Source: Paragyromitra xinjiangensis
Lineage: Eukaryota > Ascomycota > Pezizomycetes > Pezizales > Discinaceae
Direction: 5' to 3'
Assembly: GCA_038503065.1 (NCBI GenBank)
Contig: JBCAMK010000018.1
Location: 868,001-932,000 of the forward strand
Length of the DNA: 64,000 nucleotides
Below the pieces are notes generated by a model that saw nothing but the letters and a program-made list of their open reading frames with translations, made no database searches and was not told where the DNA came from. Shown in pieces: positions 8,661 through 16,798 of this stretch (its first letter is position 1; the number at the start of each line of letters is the position of its first letter). The position numbers and the translations under genes are program-made.

Positions 8661-11600
8661 TGCAGCCACACCCGATCCTATCAGGCATAGCCATTGTGCA
8701 GCAACTGAACTGCGCCAAAGGACAGGCCTCTACACTTTCAGTAATTTGCGACATAGATTCATCAAACAACATCCTAATTCAAATGCTTCAAGAACCTTGG
8801 CTAGATCATAATGGCCTACCTCCAGCAGCAAACAACTTCGACGTATACTTTCCTTGCGTTTTTCCTAAAGTCGTTACTTATATTCGAAAAAATCTCAACA
8901 TTAAAACAGTCGTCACACTCAAACCCAATCCACACATGATTGCAGTCACCCTCCAAACGGCATACATCAAATTTGAAATATGCAACCTATACCTCCAACC
9001 ACGTGCCAATGATAATCACCATTTACCGCTACTTTCGCACTCCTTCCACACCAACACAATACTAGCAGGGGACTTTAACCTACATCACCCTTGGTGGTAT
9101 GGGGCAGAAGCAGAAACAGCGCACCGTTACTTTTCCAGACACATTCATCTCACCGAAACAATAACGGAATGGCTGGAAAACAACAACTTCAGACTCCTCA
9201 ACAAACCAGGAATCTTCACCCACTTTCCAAGAAACGGAAGCTCTCCCTCCATAATTGATCTCACCTTCGCAAGGGGCCTCACCAACACACAAGGACCATG
9301 GTCAGCCCCCCCTTCAGATGAACACAATTCAGATCACATCACCACAAAAACAATATTATACCTCCACCCCCCCTCATACACACCTAGACACCTTTATTCG
9401 AAAACCAACTGGCCCGATTTCCACAAAATCATTCAAGAAGGAGCAATACCCCTTGATTACAGGAGCACACAAACAACTGAACACACTCTCACCCACATCG
9501 AGAACCTGATCAACAAGGCCATTCAAAACACGGTCCCCCTTTCTAAACCAAAAATCGGAGCCAAAGCCTGGTGGACACCTCAACTATCCACCCTCAAACA
9601 CAAATTAGCGTGGCTAGAAAAGCTACGACGCAAACCCAATTCCTCAACCAGCATTCGACAACAGGCCAATCAATTAAGACAGACCTGGAAAGCCGAGATC
9701 ACCATAGCAAAATGGAATCACTGGCACCGGACCCTCAAAGGCTTGAACCCAAGCGCAGCTTGGAACTTATTGAACAAGTCCTCTGCCCGAAACAAATCCA
9801 CAATTCCAGCCATACAAGGCAAGTCAACCGATGAAGGAATAGCCATAGCCTTCCGCCAAACTTTCTTTCCCCCGCAAAATGAACCACCCCCCTTCCCAAA
9901 CAACTTTCTACCCAACCCCCTCCTGGACACCAGCCACTCCATACACACCATCACCTCCCACGAGATAGAAAACCTACTGCAACATTCGAATATGCGTACA
10001 GCAGTGGGAGCGGATGGCTTCAACTACCTCACTCTCAGAGAAGTACATAGGGCCCGTCAAGCACTCCTATCCACCCTATTCAACAACCTCCTCCAATTAG
10101 GACACATGCCCAACAGATGGAAAATCACACATTGTGTTCCCATCCCCAAATCAAACAAGGCAGACTACTCGGATCCCAAGAGCTACCGACCAGTTTCCCT
10201 ATTATCGTGCCTGGGGAAAATACTGGAGAAAATAATAGCCAAGAAATTGGAACAATACGCCACTCTCAATGGAGCCATTCGTCCACATCACACAGGTGCC
10301 AGAAGGGGTGTATCTGCCATCGATTCAATTCATCTGCTACTCACCCCCGCACAAAAACAACTTCTGATACCAATCACCAACAACGATCGGAAGACACAAC
10401 GCCTACCACCCCGACCTACTCTCCTGGCCACGGACATAGATGGCGCTTTCAACTGTGTCTCTCATCCTCATTTAATTCAAATCCTACAACATTATAAATT
10501 CCCGAATTGGTGCATCAAATGGATGTCCAGCTTCACATCCAATCGCACTCTCGCCTTCAGAATCAACGGCAACTTAGAGCCACCACTCCCATTAAAAATA
10601 GGCCTCCCACAAGGCTCACCCTTGTCATCAATAGCCTTCGTCATTTACGCGGCTGCTCTCGATTCCACCTACACTTCTCCAAATGAATCTTCCACCATCT
10701 ATATAGATGACGACACTGCATTACAATTAGCAAAAACTCCACTCTTCGCCACCAAAAGATTAACGGAAAGGCATGAAAAGAAAGCACAAAGAGCTGCTTT
10801 CCTCAATATAACCTTTTCCGAACCCAAAACCGAACTGCTGCATCTAATCCCCTCCAGCAGCAGCCTTACAATCAAACAAGGCATACATCTTTTCAACAAG
10901 ACAATTGATCCAGCTCCACAAATCAAGGTACTAGGAATCATCTTGGACCAACGATTAAACTTCCACACACACTGCCAAAAAGCAGCCTCCAGACTTCGAA
11001 CGTCGCTATTCCTAGTCAACAACCTCATCAAAAGCAAGGGTCCAACACCTCACCTCATACATCAATTAGTCCACACCATCATCCTCCCCGCAGCCCTTTT
11101 TGGCTCCGAGGTATGGTGGACCGGAACCTCAGACATTCTCCATCGCCTCACCCCCACCTATCACAGAGTCGCCCGACTCATAACTGGGCTTCCAAAATTT
11201 ACCCCCATCAACAAACTGTTACCGGAAGCAGGCCTACCCCCTCTCCACCTGCTACTAGACATGCGCACACAATCATACGCAATACGGATCCTACGTAATC
11301 CCAACAATCCTATCCATCAAATTTTACAACAACACATACAACATAACAACTTCATAGGCACAGGCCTACAAAGAGTTGGTAGTGTTCTCTCCAAACTCCT
11401 ACGCGGTCCTCCACTTGAAGTTCTTTCATTACCCGCACATTCTTTCCTTTCACAAGACAACATTCACATAATGGGCACCAAACAATCTGCAACCTTATCG
11501 CACACAGATTGGATAAATTCTCTCACCGATGCCTGGGTAGTCTACTCAGATGGTTCTAAATCTGAAAATGGCACCACCGCAGCAGGATGGAATATTCGTC

Positions 11601-12655
11601 ACATCTTCGCCGGAACCACCCTCCAGTCATACACAGGCAATTGCAACCTGGGACACCACTGCGAAAACGAAGACGCTGAGCTACACGGAATCCAAGAAGC
11701 CACGTCATACCTCATTAAAAATTTACCTATAGATAACACCGACATTTACTTATGCATCGATAACCAAAATGCAATCAAAGCATTAGCCGGGGGGCCCACA
11801 TCTAACAGGCAATTCCTGAACAACGCCCTCACACACATTCATACCCTACACAACCTCAATTGCTCAGTAACCGCTCGCTGGACCCCATCTCATATGGGCA
11901 TAGCAGGAAACGAAACAGCAGATCGTATGGCCAAAGAAGGACTTACAAAACATCCATGCAAACACACTTGCACGACTCTGGGCTGGCTCTGCCTACAACC
12001 CAAAATACAACTCTTGGCACAATGGCAACAAGAATCATCCACACCAGTTTCCTTACATCCTCCCACAGTTATTAGATTTCTCCGACGATCTCAGGCGCGA
12101 GCCATTTCTTTATTACGCACAAATCAAACCAAAGCGGATCCAAATCCACTCACCCCTCCATCAACATGTGCATGTGGTGAAACATTATCGTCAATTCACC
12201 TAGCATTACACTGTCCATTGAACATTACATCACGCCCTCAATGGGGAAGCGACTGGCATAAAGCAATATTGAATAACACCAACGCAACCGACCTACTCCA
12301 TTTTATTTGAATGAACAATCTGGTTCAACTATCCTCGAATTCACATTTAGATGCAATTTCTAATTGCAACTTGCTCGATTAAGAATGAAAATTGGTAAAC
12401 CGGGCGGGGGAAGTTTTTCTTTTGTTTCCGGTTACTGGGAATTTCATTTATTTATGTTATGATTGTTTAGTTGAATTTCTTTTGGTTCGAGTTGTTATTT
12501 TGTTTTGTTTATTTTCTTTTATTTTGTAGTTCGTTTATCACGGGGAAGAGAGGTTGGCGGTGGATGAGGTCATGTATTCTTATACGCGTACCATTCGGTT
12601 AGCTAGTTAGGTTAGCGATCCTCTAAAATTAAATGAAATTGGAAATTGGAAATTG
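6924..12655 (+). mobile_element. LINE-A copy A3, near-complete
   Basis: This is the third head-to-tail unit, about 5.73 kb, with the same structure as A2. Its tail (GAAATTG)3 at 12635-12655 ends directly at gypsy integrase coding sequence, so this is the downstream edge of the array. ORF1 is open. ORF2 carries one late nonsense change. Nucleotide differences from A2 are scattered single substitutions, often synonymous, which argues for separate insertions or an old duplication rather than an assembly artefact. Confidence 0.92.
8660..12310 (+). CDS. LINE-A3 ORF2: endonuclease, RT, RNase H, with premature stop near the end
   Basis: It has the same domain order as A2 ORF2, with all endonuclease, RT (YIDDD) and RNase H residues kept. 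The CGA codon in the A2 frame (LLHFIRMNN) is TGA here at 12308-12310, a C-to-T change that removes the last 24 residues; the ancestral stop lies at 12380-12382. The lost tail is downstream of the Cys/His knuckle and has no known catalytic residue, so the protein may still work. Confidence 0.9.
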   Translation: MQPHPILSGIAIVQQLNCAKGQASTLSVICDIDSSNNILIQMLQEPWLDHNGLPPAANNFDVYFPCVFPKVVTYIRKNLNIKTVVTLKPNPHMIAVTLQTAYIKFEICNLYLQPRANDNHHLPLLSHSFHTNTILAGDFNLHHPWWYGAEAETAHRYFSRHIHLTETITEWLENNNFRLLNKPGIFTHFPRNGSSPSIIDLTFARGLTNTQGPWSAPPSDEHNSDHITTKTILYLHPPSYTPRHLYSKTNWPDFHKIIQEGAIPLDYRSTQTTEHTLTHIENLINKAIQNTVPLSKPKIGAKAWWTPQLSTLKHKLAWLEKLRRKPNSSTSIRQQANQLRQTWKAEITIAKWNHWHRTLKGLNPSAAWNLLNKSSARNKSTIPAIQGKSTDEGIAIAFRQTFFPPQNEPPPFPNNFLPNPLLDTSHSIHTITSHEIENLLQHSNMRTAVGADGFNYLTLREVHRARQALLSTLFNNLLQLGHMPNRWKITHCVPIPKSNKADYSDPKSYRPVSLLSCLGKILEKIIAKKLEQYATLNGAIRPHHTGARRGVSAIDSIHLLLTPAQKQLLIPITNNDRKTQRLPPRPTLLATDIDGAFNCVSHPHLIQILQHYKFPNWCIKWMSSFTSNRTLAFRINGNLEPPLPLKIGLPQGSPLSSIAFVIYAAALDSTYTSPNESSTIYIDDDTALQLAKTPLFATKRLTERHEKKAQRAAFLNITFSEPKTELLHLIPSSSSLTIKQGIHLFNKTIDPAPQIKVLGIILDQRLNFHTHCQKAASRLRTSLFLVNNLIKSKGPTPHLIHQLVHTIILPAALFGSEVWWTGTSDILHRLTPTYHRVARLITGLPKFTPINKLLPEAGLPPLHLLLDMRTQSYAIRILRNPNNPIHQILQQHIQHNNFIGTGLQRVGSVLSKLLRGPPLEVLSLPAHSFLSQDNIHIMGTKQSATLSHTDWINSLTDAWVVYSDGSKSENGTTAAGWNIRHIFAGTTLQSYTGNCNLGHHCENEDAELHGIQEATSYLIKNLPIDNTDIYLCIDNQNAIKALAGGPTSNRQFLNNALTHIHTLHNLNCSVTARWTPSHMGIAGNETADRMAKEGLTKHPCKHTCTTLGWLCLQPKIQLLAQWQQESSTPVSLHPPTVIRFLRRSQARAISLLRTNQTKADPNPLTPPSTCACGETLSSIHLALHCPLNITSRPQWGSDWHKAILNNTNATDLLHFI

Positions 12656-13757
12656 GGCCTCGATTTCTATGGACTTCATTGTGGGACTACCTGAGTCCAA
12701 CGGGTACACCAAGGTGTGGGTCATAGTTGACTGCTTCTCCAAGATGGCTCACTTTATTCCGCTGCCAACGCTGAATAAGACTGAGGACATGGCGAAGCTC
12801 TTCCTCACTGAGGTATGGAAGCACCACGGGCTCCCCGAGGACATAGTCTCAGACAGAGACAGCAAGTTCCTGTCCCATTTCTGGCAATCATTGATGGACC
12901 TCCTCTCAGTTAAGTTGAACCTATCGACAGCCTTCCACCCACAGACAGATGGCCAAACGGAACGGGTTAACCAGACGCTAGAGCAGTACATGCGTACGTA
13001 CTGTTCCTATCAACAGGACGACTGGGCGGAGTCACTACCTCTTGCGGAGTATGCCTACAACTCTGCCATCTCCGAGGCCACCAAGTACTCGCCGTTCTGC
13101 GCCAACTATGGGTTTGAACCTAGAACCAACTGGCCCAAACCGAAGCCGTCTACCGAGTGGAGCAATCCAGCGAGCGAGGTGATCATTTCACAGTGGGAGA
13201 CTATCTGGGGACACATGAACGCAAACCTGGCAAAGGCAAGACTCCGGATGGCCTGGTGGTATGATAAACACCACATGAAGGCGCCAGAGGTAAAGCCTGG
13301 GGATGAAGTGATGCTTGATCGCCGCAATATACAAACAAAGCGGCCGATGAACAAGCTGGACCGCAAGAAGCTCGGTCCCTTCAAGGTTGTGAAGGCTGTA
13401 GGCAAGCGTGCTTACCAGCTAGACCTACCCCCGCAGATGAAGATTCATCCTGTGTTCCATGTCAGCCTACTGGAGCCATACAAAGCTCCTGCAGACCCGC
13501 TGAGAAGAGTGCCCCCGCCGGAGCCAGAAGAGATAGAAGGCCAGGAGAACTGGGTGGTCAACGAGGTGGTGGATTCGAGGGTGAACAGGCAGGTGAAGAG
13601 GGTGGAATACCTAGTGCTCTGGGAAGGATTCGAGCAGGAGGACGCTACTTGGGAACCATGGGAGAACCTGAAGAGGACTGCGGAGGATGCACTCCTGGAC
13701 TTCCACAAACGCTACCCCAAGAAGCCTAGGGAGGCTCGAGTGAAGGGGCTATCATAG
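12656..13757 (+). CDS. Gypsy-1 integrase with GPF module and chromodomain (5' truncated)
   Basis: Integrase inserts the cDNA into the host genome. The DDE core is visible: Asp in SMDFIVGLP, Asp in VSDRDSKF, Glu in GQTERVNQTLE. It is followed by a GPF/Y module (KKLGPFKVV, KIHPVFHVSLLEPY) and a C-terminal chromodomain (VEYLVLWEGFEQEDATWEP), which in chromoviruses guides integration to marked chromatin. The N-terminal zinc-binding part, RNase H and RT are missing because the LINE-A array is inserted just upstream of the first catalytic Asp. An ATG at 12633 in the LINE tail is in frame and would give a fused start; that is an accident of insertion. Confidence 0.92.
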
Positions 13758-13945
13758 CCATGCTTCTTTTGTCTTTATTTCCTATCAACGATACAAGCTA
13801 TCTTTCCTGCATCTCAATCATTTCCTATCGGCGGTATTCTCTCTTCATTCATTTCACTTGTACAACACCATCATAGACCTAGACCTAGACATAGAACGAG
13901 TATTGTAACTAGACCCTGAGGGCAGGTTCTTGGAGAGGGAGGTAC
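13758..13945 (+). other. Gypsy-1 noncoding 3' region with polypurine tract
   Basis: No open frame is seen between the integrase stop and the LTR. The last bases before the LTR (about 13931-13945, GGAGAGGGAGG core) form a purine-rich tract, the usual primer site for plus-strand DNA synthesis in LTR retrotransposons. Confidence 0.75.
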
Positions 13946-14317
13946 TGTAACGGGTACGCCATTACAGCCTCTAGTATGCATAGTAGATCAGGGCCGGACT
14001 GATGGGACTGTAGGAGCCTGCATCGGTGGGGTTGCTCCCACATGCAGAGAGCTACCGCATCCCACTGATAACAACAAAAACCTCACCAAACTTTGGCAAT
14101 CTGCATTTTGTCATAACTCCACCAGTTTTCGTCCGATTAGCTCGACCCCGGGCTTTTTGGAACCGCCTCAGCGCGCCCGTTCGATCGCCCTCTCGTTCGT
14201 TCGGATCCGACCAGAACTGCAGAAGTTCTGCTCGATTTCCCACCCCCCTCCGCCAGGGACCCCCTCCAGGGCCCAGCACCACCCCTCCTACCTCCTGTCG
14301 GTTCAGGACCCTCCTCC

Positions 14318-15865
14318 ATGTCTTCCTCTTCGTCTAGAGGCAGAGGGAGAGGCAGAGGCTTCAGGTCTCCCTCTTCTGCGACCAGTTCACCCCAAAACTC
14401 GCTCCAAACGCCATTTGGCGCCCCTACAACACCCCCAAACACCCGTTTTTCGCCTCTGCTCCATGGAGACCCAGAGCAAACACCCACTCAAGCCCTGCCA
14501 CTTCGCCCAGCAGTCCCCCTACCCCACTATGCCTCCCTGCCCGCCACAGAGCCTACAGACAGTGGCTCTGTCCTCCTGGAAGAGTCTGACTCTGACATGA
14601 CGGACACTGAGGGACCTCTCACCTTCTCCACCACCCTACCTCCAGTCATCCAGATGGACGACTCTAACAGCAACCTAGATCGCCTTGGTGCCATTGGTAC
14701 TGGGGAGAACTACAATCCCTCCCTCTTCGCAGTGATGGATGAGCAGAACAGGCTCATCAAAGCACTCACCAAACGCGTCAAGCAGCTTGAAAAAGCTATC
14801 CTCACACCCCCACCGGCCCCTACCTTCCACAATGACCCAGCTCTAGTGGAAAAGGTGGCTACCCTCACCTCCAAGGTTGCAGACTTGGAACAGAAACGGA
14901 CGCTTACAACCATTCTGACTTCTGCCAACCTCCCCCTACCTCCAGCAGCTGCTCCCCTGCCACCCACCACCTCCTGGGCTCAGGTTGCCTCTAAAAGGGC
15001 TCCTAGACCCGCCAGCAAGGCCTCCAAGCCTACAAAACCACCAGCAAACCCCCCAAAACGCGACCGTACCCTAATCATCACCAGGAATGGTCTACCCATT
15101 CCTGATGATATCACCCCACTCCTCATTCGCAATGCAGTCAATGCTGCCCTAGACAAGCCATTGATTGCAGAGGTGCGATTCACACCAGCACACCATGTGC
15201 AGCTCATTGCTGTCACTTCCACCACCTCCGACTCCCTTCTCAAGCAGAGACAAAAGCTTGAAGAAGTAGTTCGCAACACCATCCCCAATGCCACCAGCAT
15301 GGAAAAGGAAGCCATCCTTACCCAAGTTGTTGTGCACAATGTCCCCACCTCCATCCCCTCTGGCGAAGAGGGATTCCAGCAGATCAGATCTGAGGTTGAG
15401 CAGTTCAACCCAGGCACCACCCTACTCCGCGACCCTCGCTGGCTCACTAGGCCTGAGCAGAGAGAGGGAAAGCAGGCCTCTTCCATGGTTTTGACCATTG
15501 TGGGGAAACAACCTGCCACCACTGCCCTTGAAAGAGGGCTCTCACTCTTTGGACTTCGCCATAAAGTCACCAAATACCTTCGCTTCGGACCAGATACCCA
15601 ATGCACAACCTGTCTGGCCTTTGGCCATCCACAACAACGCTGTACCAGCAAAACGCCTTACTGCAACATCTGTGCTGGGCCTCATACAGCATCCTCCCAC
15701 TCCTGCGCAACCTCCTCTTGCACCATCAAGGGAGCTCCTTGCCTCCATACTATCATCCGTTGCAAGAACTGTGACGAACAGCATCGTGGTAACTTTTCTG
15801 GTTGCCTCAAACTCACTGAAGCAAGACTTAAGGCCAGCGAACGTCAGGATCGCATGGTTCTTTAA
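14318..15865 (+). CDS. GO-1 ORF1: LINE Gag-like zinc-knuckle protein, 515 aa
   Basis: The start is the ATG of MSSSSSRGRGRGRGF, an Arg/Gly-rich and Ser-rich N-terminus likely to bind RNA. A Pro/Thr-rich acidic stretch follows, then a short coiled-coil segment (about residues 145-195), a linker, the conserved ORF1 core beginning KRDRTLIITRNGLPIP, and three Cys/His knuckles: CTTCLAFGHPQQRC (CX2CX4HX4C), CNICAGPH and CKNCDEQH. The layout matches ORF1 of LINE-A to LINE-D, and the frame is fully open. Probably it packages its own RNA for reverse transcription by another element's ORF2 product (inference). Confidence 0.9.
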   Translation: MSSSSSRGRGRGRGFRSPSSATSSPQNSLQTPFGAPTTPPNTRFSPLLHGDPEQTPTQALPLRPAVPLPHYASLPATEPTDSGSVLLEESDSDMTDTEGPLTFSTTLPPVIQMDDSNSNLDRLGAIGTGENYNPSLFAVMDEQNRLIKALTKRVKQLEKAILTPPPAPTFHNDPALVEKVATLTSKVADLEQKRTLTTILTSANLPLPPAAAPLPPTTSWAQVASKRAPRPASKASKPTKPPANPPKRDRTLIITRNGLPIPDDITPLLIRNAVNAALDKPLIAEVRFTPAHHVQLIAVTSTTSDSLLKQRQKLEEVVRNTIPNATSMEKEAILTQVVVHNVPTSIPSGEEGFQQIRSEVEQFNPGTTLLRDPRWLTRPEQREGKQASSMVLTIVGKQPATTALERGLSLFGLRHKVTKYLRFGPDTQCTTCLAFGHPQQRCTSKTPYCNICAGPHTASSHSCATSSCTIKGAPCLHTIIRCKNCDEQHRGNFSGCLKLTEARLKASERQDRMVL

Positions 15866-16182
15866 AGTTTCCCCCTACCTGTATTGATTTATCCAGCCCT
15901 CATGGGCCTTCGGGCTTAGTGGAGGGAGTGCTATAGGCACAAAACATGTGATGGTGAGAGAAGAATGCCCAGGGTAGTCTTGACACTGTGAGAGGGAGTC
16001 ACTAGATCGGGGTATTAACACATTCATTGACGATGAGCCTAGAAGAGGCTGGGTTGGAACTGGCGGAGGATTAGTTAGTTTTGTTTTTGTTTTCTTTTAT
16101 GTTCCTGTTGGGTTTTCTTCTGCTGTACGCCATATCCGTTTCGGATGCATGCGAGTATGAATAATAAATAAATAAATAAATA
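15866..16182 (+). other. GO-1 3' UTR with terminal hairpin and TAAA tail
   Basis: No ORF. The 3' part has a block around 15930-15955 (GCTATAGGCAC then CATGTGATGGTGA), a GGCGGAGGATTAGTTAG block near 16060-16078, and the 3'-terminal hairpin ATCCG-TTT-CGGAT near 16132-16144, followed by a TAAA repeat. All three blocks recur in order in the LINE-D 3' UTR (36801-37250, minus strand). Confidence 0.8.
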
Positions 16183-16798
16183 GCATCCCACTGATCTGGT
16201 TGATACAGAGGAACCGCATGTGCGTCAGCTGACGAGCTGGAAGCACATAGATGGCTGCATCTACCACTCCGAGGAAGTGGTAGAGTTCTGAATCAACCTG
16301 TGCAGTATGCATCAGCGGAAGCTGATAGGCAACGCACTGGCAGCGCTATCTACTAGTAAAACACATGCGGATTAGACTGAACTGCGCCGTGCATGTAGGA
16401 CTGCAGTGTGCAGGACTATGCCGGTGGTTCATAGAGTCTAGAGTGGTCAGATTGCTAATGGAGGTGCGGCAGCTCTTAGAGCATAGCCCCCGGAAGTACG
16501 GAAGGTCTTCCGGAGTAGAACACCAGTCCATTTGGCAATGGGACTCCGGGTCAAACCCAGTCCCCCACTAGAGCACGGCAGAGTGAGGACTGCGGAACGC
16601 AGGTGTTAAATACATCGCGAATGCTCCACCCTGCTGCTCTTTCTTCAGTGATAATAGAGCCCTTAAGATTCTTGAGTAGTTTGCACGAAAAGAATCGGAT
16701 TCTGAACTTGATCTATATCCATTTCGCAACGGCCGTACACCTAGCCTATCTACCTAGGCCTACCCCCGTTACAATCCCACCCTATTCAAAAACATACA

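Larger units (their letters stand above)
14070..16182 (+). mobile_element. GO-1: ORF1-only LINE-like element in the gypsy-1 LTR
   Basis: The flanking duplication GCATCCCACTGAT is found at 14057-14069 and 16183-16195. The element is 5' truncated compared with GO-5: it starts in the 5' UTR at AACAACAAAAACCTC. It carries one ORF (14318-15865), a 3' UTR of about 300 bp and a (TAAA)n tail at about 16161-16182. There is no RT, endonuclease or second ORF. The TSD, A-rich tail and 5' truncation are hallmarks of target-primed reverse transcription. Confidence 0.9.
12656..16773 (+). mobile_element. Gypsy-1: Ty3/gypsy chromovirus, 3' part of pol plus 3' LTR
   Basis: This is the downstream part of an LTR retrotransposon whose upstream part is displaced by the LINE-A array and lies left of the window. 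It comprises integrase and chromodomain (to 13757), a noncoding stretch, a polypurine tract at about 13931-13945, and an LTR at 13946-16773 interrupted by GO-1. The element itself sits in LINE-B1 ORF2: immediately after the LTR end at 16773 the sequence continues as LINE-B endonuclease coding DNA. Confidence 0.88.
13946..16773 (+). repeat. Gypsy-1 3' LTR (about 700 bp without its insertion)
   Basis: The LTR begins TGTAACGGG and ends CCCGTTACA, a perfect 9-bp terminal inverted repeat with canonical TG..CA ends. It is split by GO-1 (14070-16182, plus one TSD copy). Removing these leaves about 702 bp. A TATA-like TTAAATA lies near 16605. The same LTR sequence recurs reversed at 31753-32165, and its first 29 nt recur at 30020-30048 (minus) and 59851-59879 (plus). 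Here the LINE-B target position (after nucleotide 29) is intact and reads on as TATGCATAG, so it provides the empty-site sequence. Confidence 0.88.

Noticed and set aside
1..12655. Strong RIP mutation of the repeats
   Set aside because: Repeats are not visibly AT-enriched, and most ORFs of over 1200 codons remain open. Only isolated C-to-T type stops are present.
12633..12660. ATG in the LINE-A tail giving a longer integrase ORF
   Set aside because: The upstream residues come from the (GAAATTG)n tail of the inserted LINE. The fusion is accidental.
14980..15651. 223-codon minus-strand ORF inside GO-1 ORF1 (and counterparts in the other GO copies)
   Set aside because: It is an antisense shadow of a strongly biased coding region. 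The plus-strand frame has zinc knuckles and homology to other ORF1s.
16470..16580. tRNA-like stretch in the gypsy LTR (GGGTCAAACCC resembling a B box)
   Set aside because: No cloverleaf with acceptor, D and anticodon arms could be drawn, and the segment lies inside the LTR and recurs only with it.
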